Below are positions 41,505-49,868 of a DNA stretch of 64,000 nt, one piece after another. The stretch spans positions 124,001 to 188,000 of the forward strand of contig NZ_VUKC01000002.1 of assembly GCF_009193135.1 (NCBI RefSeq). Reading direction: 5' to 3'. The number at the start of each line of letters is the position of its first letter. Positions within the stretch are counted from its first letter, which is position 1. The stretch is from Georgenia satyanarayanai (GTDB lineage Bacteria > Actinomycetota > Actinomycetes > Actinomycetales > Actinomycetaceae). Below the pieces are notes generated by a model. It was not told the DNA's origin. It searched no databases and saw only the letters and a list, made by a program, of their open reading frames with translations. The position numbers and the translations under genes were made by a program.

Positions 41505-41575
41505 AGCGGGTGACGGGAATCGAACCCGCGCCGTCAGCTTGGGAAGCTGAAGTTCTACCATTGAACTACACCCGC
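41505..41575 (-). tRNA. tRNA-Gly, anticodon CCC
   Basis: The minus strand reads GCGGGTG acceptor, a D-arm GTTC-AATGGTA-GAAC, anticodon arm TCAGC-TTCCCAA-GCTGA and T-arm GCGGG-TTCGATT-CCCGT, then CACCCGC and a T discriminator. The loop gives anticodon CCC. Length is 71 nt and the 3' CCA is not encoded. Confidence 0.96.
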
Positions 41576-41700
41576 GTGACAGGGGCTGAGCCGCTGCCGG
41601 AGTCGAGTATAGCCACGGCTCTCACGGGTTCGGAAACCACGTCCGGTCACCACCGGTCCGGCGGGTGGAACACACCGCCGTCCCGTAGCGTTGTCGAACT

Positions 41701-42282
41701 GTGAGCACCTCGCATGACGACCCCCCGCCTGCCTCCCTCGTCGCTGCCGACGAGAGGGAGGCCGTCAGTCGTGCACGTCAGATCCTGCGCAGCACCACGC
41801 CGGGCACGGACATGGCAGCGGTCTTCGAGCTCGACGTCGACTCCGGCGAGCGCGAGCAGGCGCGGCGCCTTCTCGTCGCCGGCGTGGAGGAGCTGACGGG
41901 CCTGCGCCTGGGCGAGCTGCAGACCCTCACCGCCGTCGCCGAGGGCGCGGACCACTACCGCACCGTCGCACGGCTCACCGGCCAGGCCGACGCCGCCGCT
42001 GACGCCACGGTCACCGGACTCGTGGACCGCGGCATGCTCGCGCGCCACCACCACCCCAACGAGCGCAACCGCAAGGCCCGGCCCACCCTCGTCCACATCA
42101 CCCCCAAGGGGGAGGCGGTGCTCGTCCAGTCGGAGGCGATCCGCTTCCGCCTTCTCGACACCGTGGCGCAGACGTTCAGCGGGCCCCAGCTCGAGCACAT
42201 GCGCGTCGCGGCGGACACACTGCGCGTCGGCACCGGCGAGCAGCTGCGGCGTCAGATCGGCGGCACGCCCGCCGCCTCGTAG
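41701..42282 (+). CDS. MarR family transcriptional regulator
   Basis: This 193-residue protein has a winged helix-turn-helix of the MarR type. The recognition region is YRTVARLTGQADAAADATVTGLVDRGML (shortened: TGQADAAADATVTGLVDR), and the wing is HHPNERNRKARPTLVHITPKGEAVL near residue 120-140. The first 45 residues are an extension not typical of short MarR proteins. GTG at 41701 is 9 nt behind TAGCGT (41686-41691) with no Shine-Dalgarno. It converges on a second MarR gene, their stops 1 nt apart. Target genes are unknown. Confidence 0.83.
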   Translation: MSTSHDDPPPASLVAADEREAVSRARQILRSTTPGTDMAAVFELDVDSGEREQARRLLVAGVEELTGLRLGELQTLTAVAEGADHYRTVARLTGQADAAADATVTGLVDRGMLARHHHPNERNRKARPTLVHITPKGEAVLVQSEAIRFRLLDTVAQTFSGPQLEHMRVAADTLRVGTGEQLRRQIGGTPAAS

Positions 42283-42283
42283 G

Positions 42284-42781
42284 TCAGCGCACGCCCAGCC
42301 CGCGGCCGGTGCGCACGCGGCGGCCGGGCGGGCGGGCCCGGTCGAGGACCGGGGCGAGGATCCGGGCCAGCTCGGGCACGTCGTGGGGCGCGATGGCGTC
42401 GAAGACCAGCTCCCGCACGTCCCGCACGTGCGCGGGCGCCGTCTGCTCGACCTTCCCCAGACCCTCGTCGGTGAGGGTGGCGATCCTGGCCCGCGGGTTG
42501 AGCGGGGACCGCTCCCGCACCACCCACCCGTGCCGCTCGAGGCGCGTGAGCACGTGGGACAGGCGCGACAGCGAGCCCGAGGTGAGCTCGGCGAGCTCAC
42601 TGAGCTGGAGGGTGCGGTCGGCCTGCTCGGAGAGCATCGCCATGACCATGTACTCGTAGAACGTCACGCCCGCGTGCTGCTGCAGGCGGGTGTCGAGGGC
42701 TCCCTGTAGCGTGGTGACGAGCTCGGAGATGCTCAGCCAGGTCTCCCGTTCCACGGGGGACAGCCAGCGCGGATCGCTCAT
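42284..42781 (-). CDS. MarR family transcriptional regulator
   Basis: This 165-residue MarR protein has the usual dimerisation helix, then the wHTH: SELAELTSGSLSRLSHVLTRL, with the wing RERSPLNPRARIATLTDEGL. It probably represses its own operon or the divergent gene in response to a small aromatic ligand. GGTGGAG lies 5 nt before the ATG. A TTGATCGTTCAA element 20 nt upstream fits a MarR-type operator and overlaps the likely promoter, so autoregulation is plausible. Confidence 0.86.
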   Translation of the reverse strand: MSDPRWLSPVERETWLSISELVTTLQGALDTRLQQHAGVTFYEYMVMAMLSEQADRTLQLSELAELTSGSLSRLSHVLTRLERHGWVVRERSPLNPRARIATLTDEGLGKVEQTAPAHVRDVRELVFDAIAPHDVPELARILAPVLDRARPPGRRVRTGRGLGVR

Positions 42782-42800
42782 CGGACTCCACCTCTCATGG

Positions 42801-42812
42801 TTGATCGTTCAA
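42801..42812. promoter_or_regulatory. Candidate MarR operator
   Basis: TTGATCGTTCAA contains the inverted repeat TTGA/TCAA, the kind of half-sites bound by MarR regulators. It lies about 20 nt upstream of the marR ATG at 42781, within the expected core promoter. Confidence 0.45.
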
Positions 42813-42836
42813 GTATCGGCCGCCATCGGCCGTCTG

Positions 42837-43547
42837 TCAACGCACCAGCTCCCACAGCCGGCCGGCGGCGACCCAGCTCGACGCGGCCAGGACGACGGTG
42901 AAGGACAGCGCCCACAGCGCCGCCGGCACCCGGGTGAGGCGCGCGAGCACCGCCGGGTCCGAGCCGCGGTCCGGAGCCCGGAGCACGGCGCCGAGGTGGC
43001 GCCAGGCCCCGAGCAGCAGCACGACGCCCGCGGTGAGCAGCGCCAGGCCCCGGACCCGCTCGTCGGCCGCCCACCACAGCCACCCCGTGAGGCCGAGCGC
43101 CGCGACCATGACGAGCACGGTGTAGACCGACCGGGAGCGCAGCAGGGCGAGCAGGAGGAGGAGCGCGAGGACGAAGGTGGCCGGGCCGGACCACCCGCTC
43201 GTCCCCGCGAGGACGAGCGCGAGACCGACGAGTGCCGGGCCCGGGTAGCCGGCCCACGTCGTCGCCACCCGTCCGGGACCGCGCGAGCGCCCCACCGTGA
43301 CGGCGTGGCCCGACATGTCCGGACGCAGCACCAGCCCGGTGAACGAGCGCCCGACGAGGACGCCGACGACGGCGTGGCCGAGCTCGTGGACCACGGTGAC
43401 GGCCACCCGCAGCGCCCGCCACAGCGGGCGCACGCCGACGACGAGCAGCCCCGCCGCGAGCGCCGCCCACACCACCGGGTCCGGGACACCGAGCCCGGCG
43501 AGGGGCGGGCCCGGGCGCAGCCGCGCGATCAGCGCCGTGAGGTCCAT
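42837..43547 (-). CDS. M50 family metallopeptidase (site-2-type intramembrane protease-like)
   Basis: This 236-residue membrane protein has the zinc motif HELGH (His54, Glu55, His58) in a hydrophobic helix, VVHELGHAVVGVLVG. At least four further helices follow. It matches the small actinobacterial M50B branch, which is shorter than RseP and lacks PDZ domains. It would cleave substrates inside the membrane. The usual second zinc ligand (Asp in a later xDG motif) is not clear, so activity is not certain. GGCGGG is the only Shine-Dalgarno-like stretch before the ATG at 43547. Confidence 0.75.
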   Translation of the reverse strand: MDLTALIARLRPGPPLAGLGVPDPVVWAALAAGLLVVGVRPLWRALRVAVTVVHELGHAVVGVLVGRSFTGLVLRPDMSGHAVTVGRSRGPGRVATTWAGYPGPALVGLALVLAGTSGWSGPATFVLALLLLLALLRSRSVYTVLVMVAALGLTGWLWWAADERVRGLALLTAGVVLLLGAWRHLGAVLRAPDRGSDPAVLARLTRVPAALWALSFTVVLAASSWVAAGRLWELVR

Positions 43548-43593
43548 CCCGCCATCGTGCCGTGGCGGGCGCGGCAGCGGTAGCGTGCTCGCC

Positions 43594-44073
43594 GTGCCCA
43601 CCCACCCCCGGCCCACGCCCTCCCCCGCCGACAGCCGAGTGACCGACGCCGCGGCACCGGCGTGGCCCGGTCGTCTCGTCGTCGCCGCCGCGATCCTCGA
43701 CGACGTCGCGCGGCCGGCCCACCTCCTCGCCGCCCGCCGGTCCGGGCCGGCCGAGCTCGCCGGCCGGTGGGAGCTGCCCGGGGGCAAGGTCGAGCCCGGG
43801 GAGGACCCGGTGGACGCGCTGCACCGGGAGCTGGGCGAGGAGCTCGACGTGCGGGTCTCCCTGGGCGCCCTCGTCACCGGGCCCCTCGCCGGGGACTGGC
43901 CGATCACCCCGACGCTGCGCCTGCGGGTGTGGCGGGCGGGGGTCCGCTCCGGGACCCCGCGTCCGCTCCTCGACCACGACGAGCTCCGGTGGGTGGGGGC
44001 GGACGGCTGGGCGGGGCTGCCCTGGCTACCGGCCGACCTGCCGGTCGTCGCGGCGCTGGGGCTGCGCGGCTGA
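43594..44073 (+). CDS. NUDIX hydrolase, MutT-like
   Basis: This 159-residue NUDIX protein has the box GGKVEPGEDPVDALHRELGEELDV, i.e. G-x5-E-x7-R-E-x2-E-E (residues about 69-92). In the box, the usual Gly after EE-x is Asp. It is probably an 8-oxo-dGTP or other nucleotide pyrophosphohydrolase in the cytosol. GTG at 43594 is 7 nt behind TAGCGT (43581-43586) with no Shine-Dalgarno, so it is probably leaderless. Its 3' end is 2 nt from a convergent gene. Confidence 0.86.
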   Translation: MPTHPRPTPSPADSRVTDAAAPAWPGRLVVAAAILDDVARPAHLLAARRSGPAELAGRWELPGGKVEPGEDPVDALHRELGEELDVRVSLGALVTGPLAGDWPITPTLRLRVWRAGVRSGTPRPLLDHDELRWVGADGWAGLPWLPADLPVVAALGLRG

Positions 44074-44075
44074 GC

Positions 44076-44564
44076 TCACATGCGCCCGCGGCACCACAGC
44101 AGCTCGCCCGGCGGGAACCTGTCCCCGCAGGTGTCGCCGTACTCCTCGTACTCCGAGCCGACCGGGGACTCGAGGTAGAGGTCGTCGCACGCCAGCGCGT
44201 CCCCGGCGGCGCACGCGTCCCACAGCCGGTCCAGCTCGGCGTCCTCGCCGTACGCCCGCCCGCCGCCCACGATGCCGACGAGCGCGGCGACGACGAAGGC
44301 GAGCGCGGCCAGGACGACGACCGCACCGATCACGATCCCGACGACGAGCCCCGTCCGGCGGCGGGGCGCGGGCAGCTGGTAGGCGTACGCGTCGAGGGGC
44401 GACCCTGTCGGCCCCGGGGGCGACGGCTGGTACGGGACCGGGTAGCCGGCCGGTCGGTACGGCCCGGGGGGCGGACGGTACGGGTCCACGGGCGCACGGG
44501 AGGGGTCGGCGGGTGGCGTCCAGGGGTCCTGGGGCGCTCCGGTCGGCGGGGGCGGCTGGCTCAT
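44076..44564 (-). CDS. Pro-rich membrane protein with a cysteine-containing C-terminal domain
   Basis: A 162-residue protein with a Pro/Tyr/Gly-rich cytoplasmic N-terminus (residues 1-70), one hydrophobic helix VVGIVIGAVVVLAALAFVVA (about 74-93), and an external domain with four or five Cys. The segment WDACAAGDALACDDLYLESP is followed by YGDTCGDR. Similar Cys/Gly/Asp repeats occur in many actinobacterial membrane proteins of unknown role. ATG at 44564 overlaps the aroD stop (ATGA), so it is co-translated with aroD. Function is unknown. Confidence 0.72.
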   Translation of the reverse strand: MSQPPPPTGAPQDPWTPPADPSRAPVDPYRPPPGPYRPAGYPVPYQPSPPGPTGSPLDAYAYQLPAPRRRTGLVVGIVIGAVVVLAALAFVVAALVGIVGGGRAYGEDAELDRLWDACAAGDALACDDLYLESPVGSEYEEYGDTCGDRFPPGELLWCRGRM

Positions 44565-45325
44565 CGCGCCGCGTGCTCGTGGACGAGCCCGACGACGTCC
44601 CGCAGGCGCGCGACGTCGACCTGCCCCGGCGCCGAGGCGCGGTCGACCGCGCCGAAGGTGACGGCGGAGCCGAAGACCTCCCCGCACAGCCGGCTCACCA
44701 GCCCCACCGGGCCCATCGCCATCGTGACGACGGGGACGTCGAGCTCCCGGTCGGCCGTGCACGTCGCCTCGAGCAGGGCGATGACGTCGAGCGGGTTGCG
44801 GGCAGTGACCGCGATCTTGACGATGTCGGCACCGGCCGCGGCCATCGCGGCGAGCCGGTCGGCCATCTCGGCGGCGGGCGGGGTGCCCCCGAAGTCGTGG
44901 CTCGAGACGACCACCCGGGCACCCGTCTCCCGGGCCTGGTCGACGAGGGCGGGCAGCACGGTGCCGCGGGCGAGCTCGAGGTCCACGGCGTCGCCGACGC
45001 CGTCGGCGAGGAGGGCCCGCACGGCGGCGGCGTACGCGCCGTCGTCGAGGGTGACCTCACCGCCCTCCTCCGCGGTGCGCACGGTGAGGAGCAGGGGCGT
45101 GGCGCCCAGCCGGTCGCGCAGCGCCGCCGGCAGCTCACCGAGCGGCGCGTCGGGACGTGCCGCCAGGAGGTAGTCGGCACGCCACTCGGCGATGTCGACG
45201 CCGGCGGCGGTCACCCGCCCGGCCTCCTCGAGGAGGCCCTCGGGGGTCGGGGCGCACAGCGGGGCGGCGATCTTGACGCGCCCCTCACCCACCGCCACGT
45301 CACGCAGCCGCACGACGCCGCTCAT
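44561..45325 (-). CDS. aroD: Type I 3-dehydroquinate dehydratase
   Basis: This 254-residue TIM-barrel enzyme converts 3-dehydroquinate to 3-dehydroshikimate in the shikimate pathway. The active-site Glu is in IAEWRAD, the His in VVSSHDFGG and the Schiff-base Lys in DIVKIAVTA; the later Arg is in GLVSRLCGEVFG. The type I enzyme is unusual in actinobacteria, most of which use the type II (AroQ) enzyme, so it may serve quinate use or be an alternative. No other shikimate genes are nearby. Confidence 0.9.
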   Translation of the reverse strand: MSGVVRLRDVAVGEGRVKIAAPLCAPTPEGLLEEAGRVTAAGVDIAEWRADYLLAARPDAPLGELPAALRDRLGATPLLLTVRTAEEGGEVTLDDGAYAAAVRALLADGVGDAVDLELARGTVLPALVDQARETGARVVVSSHDFGGTPPAAEMADRLAAMAAAGADIVKIAVTARNPLDVIALLEATCTADRELDVPVVTMAMGPVGLVSRLCGEVFGSAVTFGAVDRASAPGQVDVARLRDVVGLVHEHAAR

Positions 45326-45408
45326 CTCACCCTCTTCTCGCTCGGTCCGCAGGGCACCCTACCCGGGGCGGGACCGTGGCGGCGCCGGTGCCCGTGAGCC
45401 GCCGTCGG

Positions 45409-46914
45409 TCAGGGGGCCAGGGAGGGGACGGGCCGGCCGAAGCGCTGCCGCAGCGCCCGGCGGGCGGCGTGCCAGCCGTTCATGCCGTGGACGCCCGGGG
45501 CGGGTGGCGCCGAGGACGAGCACAGGTACACACCGGGGATCCCGAGGGAGTAGGGGTCCCAGCGCCCGGTGGGGCCCCCGAGGACGCGGCGCAGCGTCAC
45601 GGCGCCGCCGGCGATGTCCCCGCCGGCGAGGTTGGCGTTGTGCTCGACCATCCGCGCGGCCGGCACGCCCACGCTGTCGACGACGACGTCGCGGAAGCCG
45701 GGCGCGAAGCGTTCGATCTGGCGGGTGATCGCCTCGGTCATGTCGACGTCGGAGCCGGCGGGCACGTGGGCGTAGGTCCACAGGGGGCGCAGCCCGCCCT
45801 GCTCGCGGCCGGGGTCGGCCACGGCGGGGTCCGACAGGAGGACGCTGGGGTGCTCGGGCATGATGCCGCGGGCGACCTTCGTCTCGGCGTCGGTGACCTG
45901 CTCGCGGCTGCCGCCGACGTGGACGGTGAAGGCCTGACCGACCTCGGGCACCGCCCACGGGACGGGTCCGTCGAGGACGAAGTCGACCTTCGCGGCGCCA
46001 CCGCCGCGCGGGGCAGTGCGCAGCCGCCGGGCGATGGCCGCGGGCATGCGGTCCCCCCAGATGCCGGCGGCCACCCGGGGCGTCGTGTCGAGGAGGTAGG
46101 TGCGGGCGCGGGGCATGTCGCGCCACGAGCGCACCCGCACCTCGGTGCGCACCTGCCCACCGTGGGCCTCGAGGTCGGCGACGAGCGCGTCGACGATCGC
46201 CTGCGAGCCGCCCACGGGGATGCGCCAGCCGACGCCGTGGGCGAGCGTGCCGAGCATGAGCGCCACGCCCGCGGGGGCGAGGCCTGGCAGCGGCGCGATG
46301 GCGTGGCCGGCGACGCCGGTGACCATGGCCGGGGCGACGTCGCTGCGGAACGGGAGGTTCCACAGGTGGGTGCCCTGGGTGAGCACCCGCAGGCCGAAGG
46401 CGACGGCGGCGCGCATGCCGCTCACCGACCGCAGCTCCGGCGGGATGCTGCGCATGTCCCCGAGCGTGGCACCGACGACCGCCTCCGGCTCGCGCGTGAG
46501 CGGCCCGAAGAGCCGCTGCCACGCCGGGCCGTCGGCACCGAGGCCGTCGACCGTCCGCTCGAGGTCCCGCCACGCGAGGCCGGCGCGGCCGCCGTCGAGC
46601 GGGTGGGCGTAGGACAGCTCGGGGGTGACGAGCTCCACCCCGCGGGCGGGGAGGTCGAACTCGGCGAGGAAAGGGCTGGCCGTCGCGAGGGGGTGGACGG
46701 CGGAGCAGACGTCGTAGCGCAGGCCGTCCCCGCCGGGCAGGTCGAGCGTACGAGCCCCGCCCCCGACGGTGGGCTCGGCCTCGAGGACGACGACGCCGAG
46801 CCCGGCCCGCGCCATCGTCACCGCCGCGGCGAGCCCGTTGGGTCCGGAACCCACGACGACGACGTCGGTCGTCTCCCTCGGTGTCGGCACCACCTCAGTC
46901 TGCACCCCGGCCAC
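45409..46914 (-). CDS. Phytoene-desaturase-like NAD(P)/FAD-dependent oxidoreductase
   Basis: This 501-residue protein has a FAD-binding GxGxxG motif VVVVGSGPNGLAAAVTMARAG near the N-terminus and a C-terminal motif [18 protein letters not shown] that closes the FAD site, as in CrtI/CrtN and related oxidoreductases. The precise substrate is unknown; many actinobacterial copies are unrelated to carotenoids. GTG at 46914 is chosen because GGAGG lies 5 nt upstream; GTGs at 46893 and 46890 lack a well-spaced site. It stands alone between aroD and the MoxR operon. Confidence 0.8.
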   Translation of the reverse strand: MAGVQTEVVPTPRETTDVVVVGSGPNGLAAAVTMARAGLGVVVLEAEPTVGGGARTLDLPGGDGLRYDVCSAVHPLATASPFLAEFDLPARGVELVTPELSYAHPLDGGRAGLAWRDLERTVDGLGADGPAWQRLFGPLTREPEAVVGATLGDMRSIPPELRSVSGMRAAVAFGLRVLTQGTHLWNLPFRSDVAPAMVTGVAGHAIAPLPGLAPAGVALMLGTLAHGVGWRIPVGGSQAIVDALVADLEAHGGQVRTEVRVRSWRDMPRARTYLLDTTPRVAAGIWGDRMPAAIARRLRTAPRGGGAAKVDFVLDGPVPWAVPEVGQAFTVHVGGSREQVTDAETKVARGIMPEHPSVLLSDPAVADPGREQGGLRPLWTYAHVPAGSDVDMTEAITRQIERFAPGFRDVVVDSVGVPAARMVEHNANLAGGDIAGGAVTLRRVLGGPTGRWDPYSLGIPGVYLCSSSAPPAPGVHGMNGWHAARRALRQRFGRPVPSLAP

Positions 46915-46954
46915 GCGGTCCTCCACACGTCGGGCCGGAGGCGCACCAGAGGAA

Positions 46955-47815
46955 CTACCAGTTCTGGCCGCCGCCGAACCCGCCGCCGCCTCGCTCCTGC
47001 TGCTCCTGGCGGTCCCTCTCGGCCTCGCGGTTACGCTCCTCGAGCTCGTCACGGCGGGGGTCGTCGCTCGGTTCGTCGGTGGGGTCCTGCTCGCCCGGGT
47101 CCTCGCTGGGCTCCTCGCTGGGTTGGTCGCTCGGCTCGTCCGTCGGCTCGTCGCTCGGCTCGTCGGTCGGCTCGTCGCCCGGCTCACCGGAGGGCTGGTC
47201 CGAGGGCTGCTCCTGCGGCTCCTGCTGGTCCTCCCGTGCCTGCTGCTCCTTGTCCTTCTGCCGCTCGGAGCTCTCCTCGTTGTCCTGGGAGCTCGTGCAG
47301 GGCGCGATGACCTCCTGCGCCTCGGCGTAGTAGACCTCGGCCATGCCGGGGTCCTCGTCGTCGGTGGCCGCGACGTCGCCCATCGCCTCGATCGCCAGGG
47401 ACAGGTTCGTCCGCACCCGGCACTCGGGCGCCTCCGGCGCCTTGCTGCCCTCCGGCCCGTCCGGCAGCGGACCCGCCTCGGGGACCAGGTCGAGCGCCAC
47501 CCGCAGGTCCTCGACGGCGAGGAAGTGCTCCTCGGCTCGGTACTGGGCGGTGCCGCTGTTGAACCACGCCTTCCACGGCTCGGCGACGCCGGTCCAGCGC
47601 TGCTGCGCCTGGTACTGGCGCGCCGCCTCCGGGAAGCGCAGCGCGTCGAACTCCCGCGAGCCCAGCGCGGCGCCGAGCACCGTGCCCACGAGCAGGGACC
47701 CCGTGACGAGGAAGGCCAGCACCACCGGGGCGGACCACGCGAGCAGCCGCCGGCGACGGCGCAGGTGGGCGGGCAGGGGCGGGCGCTCGGCGCGCGGGGC
47801 GTCCTCGGCGGTCAT
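46955..47815 (-). CDS. TPR-like membrane protein with acidic low-complexity tail (last gene of the MoxR operon)
   Basis: This 286-residue protein has a basic N-terminus, one hydrophobic helix at about residues 27-50, and a soluble helical domain resembling tetratricopeptide repeats (NSGTAQYRAEEHFLAVEDLR, then NLSLAIEAMGD). The final 95 residues are low complexity, with repeated DEPSDEPTDEPSDQPSEEP elements and a Gly-rich end. Such tails are probably disordered. ATG at 47815 overlaps the upstream vWA stop (ATGA). It has the place of BatC/BatE-type TPR proteins in other Bat operons. Confidence 0.75.
   Translation of the reverse strand: MTAEDAPRAERPPLPAHLRRRRRLLAWSAPVVLAFLVTGSLLVGTVLGAALGSREFDALRFPEAARQYQAQQRWTGVAEPWKAWFNSGTAQYRAEEHFLAVEDLRVALDLVPEAGPLPDGPEGSKAPEAPECRVRTNLSLAIEAMGDVAATDDEDPGMAEVYYAEAQEVIAPCTSSQDNEESSERQKDKEQQAREDQQEPQEQPSDQPSGEPGDEPTDEPSDEPTDEPSDQPSEEPSEDPGEQDPTDEPSDDPRRDELEERNREAERDRQEQQERGGGGFGGGQNW
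47041..47230 (-). repeat. Short tandem repeat encoding the acidic Pro/Ser/Asp/Glu tail
   Basis: Codons for D/E-E/Q-P-S/T recur about every 12 nt, seen on the plus strand as GGCTCGTCGGTC-type units. This is an in-frame coding repeat, liable to length variation by slippage. Confidence 0.7.
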
Positions 47816-48855
47816 GCGGCGCTCCCTCCTCGACGGGACGCGAAGGGACGGGGGAACCGGCGGGCGAGGTACCACGCCTCCCAGGCGAGCAGCACGGCGA
47901 GCACCGCGGCGGCCGGCCAGTAGACGTCCTCGTAGACGGACACCTCGCGACGGCCGTCCTCCGCCGCGATCGTCTCCGCGTCGATGCCGGCCACGAGGCC
48001 CGCGAGGTCCGTCGGCGCGGTCCGGTGCGTGTAGTCGACGCCGAGCTGCTCGGCGACGCGCCGCAGCTGGGTCTCGTCGATCCGCGAGACGGCGGGCGGG
48101 GAGCCGGGCTGCGTCTCGTCGAGGATCCACGGGGCGTCGGTGCCCGGACCCGTCCCCTCCGTGCCGTCGTAGTACCGCATCTGCCCGCCCTCGGCCGTGC
48201 CGTACCCGAGGACCGCGCCGCCGTCGACGAGCGGGGCCAGCTCCGCGTAGGACTGCGGCTCGCTGGCGCCGGCCCCGTCACCGAGGGTGTTCTCGCCGTC
48301 GGACAGGAGGAAGACGAGCCGGACGTTCTCGGGGTTGCGCTCGGCGGCGCCCTCGAGCGCGCTGCGCAGCGCCGGCAGCGGCCGGTCGACCGCCGAACCC
48401 GCCGAGTAGTAGGTGATCTCCTGGACGAGGGTCTCGGCCCACGTGCTCACCGCCCGCGCGTCGGTCGTGAGCGGCAGCTGCCGTGCGGCCTGGGAGTCGA
48501 AGGTGATGACGGAGTAGCGGGAGCCGGGCATCGCCCCGACGAGCGACTCGACGTCGTGCCGCACGCCCTCCAGGCGGGGACGTCCGCCGTCGTAGTCCTC
48601 CGCCGCCATCGACCCGGTGCGGTCGACGACGAAGAACATCTCGACGTTGGTCGCGACCGTCGTCGTCGTGCTCGGCACGGCCGGGCCCAGCGCGATCGCG
48701 GCGAGCGCGAGGACCATGCCGCCGCGGCGCAGCCACGCGGCGAAGGAGCCGTCCTCGGTGCGCCGGGCGCGCACGGCGGCGAGGACGCAGACGACGAGGA
48801 GGGGCAGGAGGACGAGGGCGACGACCCACAGCGGCCACACGAGACGCAGCGTCAT
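47812..48855 (-). CDS. von Willebrand factor A domain membrane protein (BatB-like)
   Basis: This 347-residue protein has two N-terminal helices (about 9-30 and 46-64), a vWA domain, and a C-terminal helix near residue 320. The MIDAS motif reads FVVDRTGSMAAEDYDG rather than the usual D-x-S-x-S, with Thr in place of the first Ser, and ends with LLSDGENTLGDGAG for the second metal site. The domain would face outside or inside the membrane and bind a partner through a metal. ATG at 48855 overlaps the upstream gene's stop (ATGA). Confidence 0.82.
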   Translation of the reverse strand: MTLRLVWPLWVVALVLLPLLVVCVLAAVRARRTEDGSFAAWLRRGGMVLALAAIALGPAVPSTTTTVATNVEMFFVVDRTGSMAAEDYDGGRPRLEGVRHDVESLVGAMPGSRYSVITFDSQAARQLPLTTDARAVSTWAETLVQEITYYSAGSAVDRPLPALRSALEGAAERNPENVRLVFLLSDGENTLGDGAGASEPQSYAELAPLVDGGAVLGYGTAEGGQMRYYDGTEGTGPGTDAPWILDETQPGSPPAVSRIDETQLRRVAEQLGVDYTHRTAPTDLAGLVAGIDAETIAAEDGRREVSVYEDVYWPAAAVLAVLLAWEAWYLARRFPRPFASRRGGSAA

Positions 48856-49868
48856 GAGCGCAGCCTCCACGCGGCGAGGACGAGCCCGGCGACACCGGCG
48901 ACGGCGATCCACAGGACGGTCTCGGGCCGGTCGGTGATGACGACCTCCGGCTCCGCCTCGAGCTCCACGGCCTGCTGGGCGGCGATGTCATCGATGATCG
49001 CGTCGACGGCCCCGGGATCGTCGGCGTTGTAGACGAGCCCACCGTGCCCGGTGATCACCTCGCGGAACTCCTCCTCGTTCTCCGGCGTGTACGCCTCCCG
49101 GGAGGCGGCGAACAGGCCGTAGAGCCGGACGTCGCGCTCGGCGGCGAGGTCGGCGGCCTCCTGGAGGCCGTAGATCGGCTCACCGAGCACCTGGTTGTCC
49201 GTCGCGATGATGATCGAGCGGGAGCGCTCGGTGTCGGTCTCGTCGAAGGCGTACGCGCAGGTGGCCAGGCCGTCGCCGACGAGCGAGGAGGAGTTCGGGT
49301 CCAGCGACATCGTCCCGGCGACGAACTCCTCGAGCCGGTCCAGCGCCTCCGGGGCGTGGACGAGGGCGTCGAGGTCGAAGTCGAGTGCCCTGGCGGCCGC
49401 GTCGAGCTCCTCGGTGACGAGCGCGTAGTCGTCGGTGAGCGGGAAGACGGTGCGGGAGGTGGAGTTCCACACCGACAGCGCGATGCGCTCCCCGTCGAAG
49501 CTCTCGACCATCTCGGAGAAGGTCTGGACGATCTCGGTGTCGAACTCGATCATCGAGCCGGACACGTCCAGGCACAGGACGATGTCGCGGGTCGCGAGGA
49601 CCTCGGCGCGCACGTCCCTCTCGGCCGGGCGGGCGAGGAGCAGCGCGGCGCCGAGGGCCGCGACGAGCGCGAAGACGCCCACCCCGCCCAGGGCCGCCTG
49701 GTAGAGCCGCATCCGCCGCCGGTAGGTGGGCAGACGGCGCAGGTAGGCGGAGTTGGCCACCCATCTCACCGACCGGGTCTCACGGGAGGTCCGCGGCCGG
49801 AACCAGCCGAGGACCGCGGCCAGGAGCACGAGGCCGAGGACCACGGGGATGAGCCATGCCATGAGCAT
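48852..49868 (-). CDS. von Willebrand factor A domain membrane protein (BatA-like)
   Basis: This 338-residue protein has two N-terminal helices and a vWA domain with a canonical MIDAS, VLCLDVSGSM, near residue 85. It also has DNQVLGEP for the third metal position region, and a C-terminal helix VLWIAVAGVAGLVLAAW. It pairs with the next vWA gene as in Bat operons. ATG at 49868 overlaps the previous stop (TGATG); ATG at 49862 is also possible and would remove two residues. Confidence 0.83.
   Translation of the reverse strand: MLMAWLIPVVLGLVLLAAVLGWFRPRTSRETRSVRWVANSAYLRRLPTYRRRMRLYQAALGGVGVFALVAALGAALLLARPAERDVRAEVLATRDIVLCLDVSGSMIEFDTEIVQTFSEMVESFDGERIALSVWNSTSRTVFPLTDDYALVTEELDAAARALDFDLDALVHAPEALDRLEEFVAGTMSLDPNSSSLVGDGLATCAYAFDETDTERSRSIIIATDNQVLGEPIYGLQEAADLAAERDVRLYGLFAASREAYTPENEEEFREVITGHGGLVYNADDPGAVDAIIDDIAAQQAVELEAEPEVVITDRPETVLWIAVAGVAGLVLAAWRLRS

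Noticed and set aside
47041-47230. Repeated GGCTCGTCGGT-type units as a CRISPR array
   Set aside because: The units are in frame with a coding tail and have no regular repeat-spacer structure.
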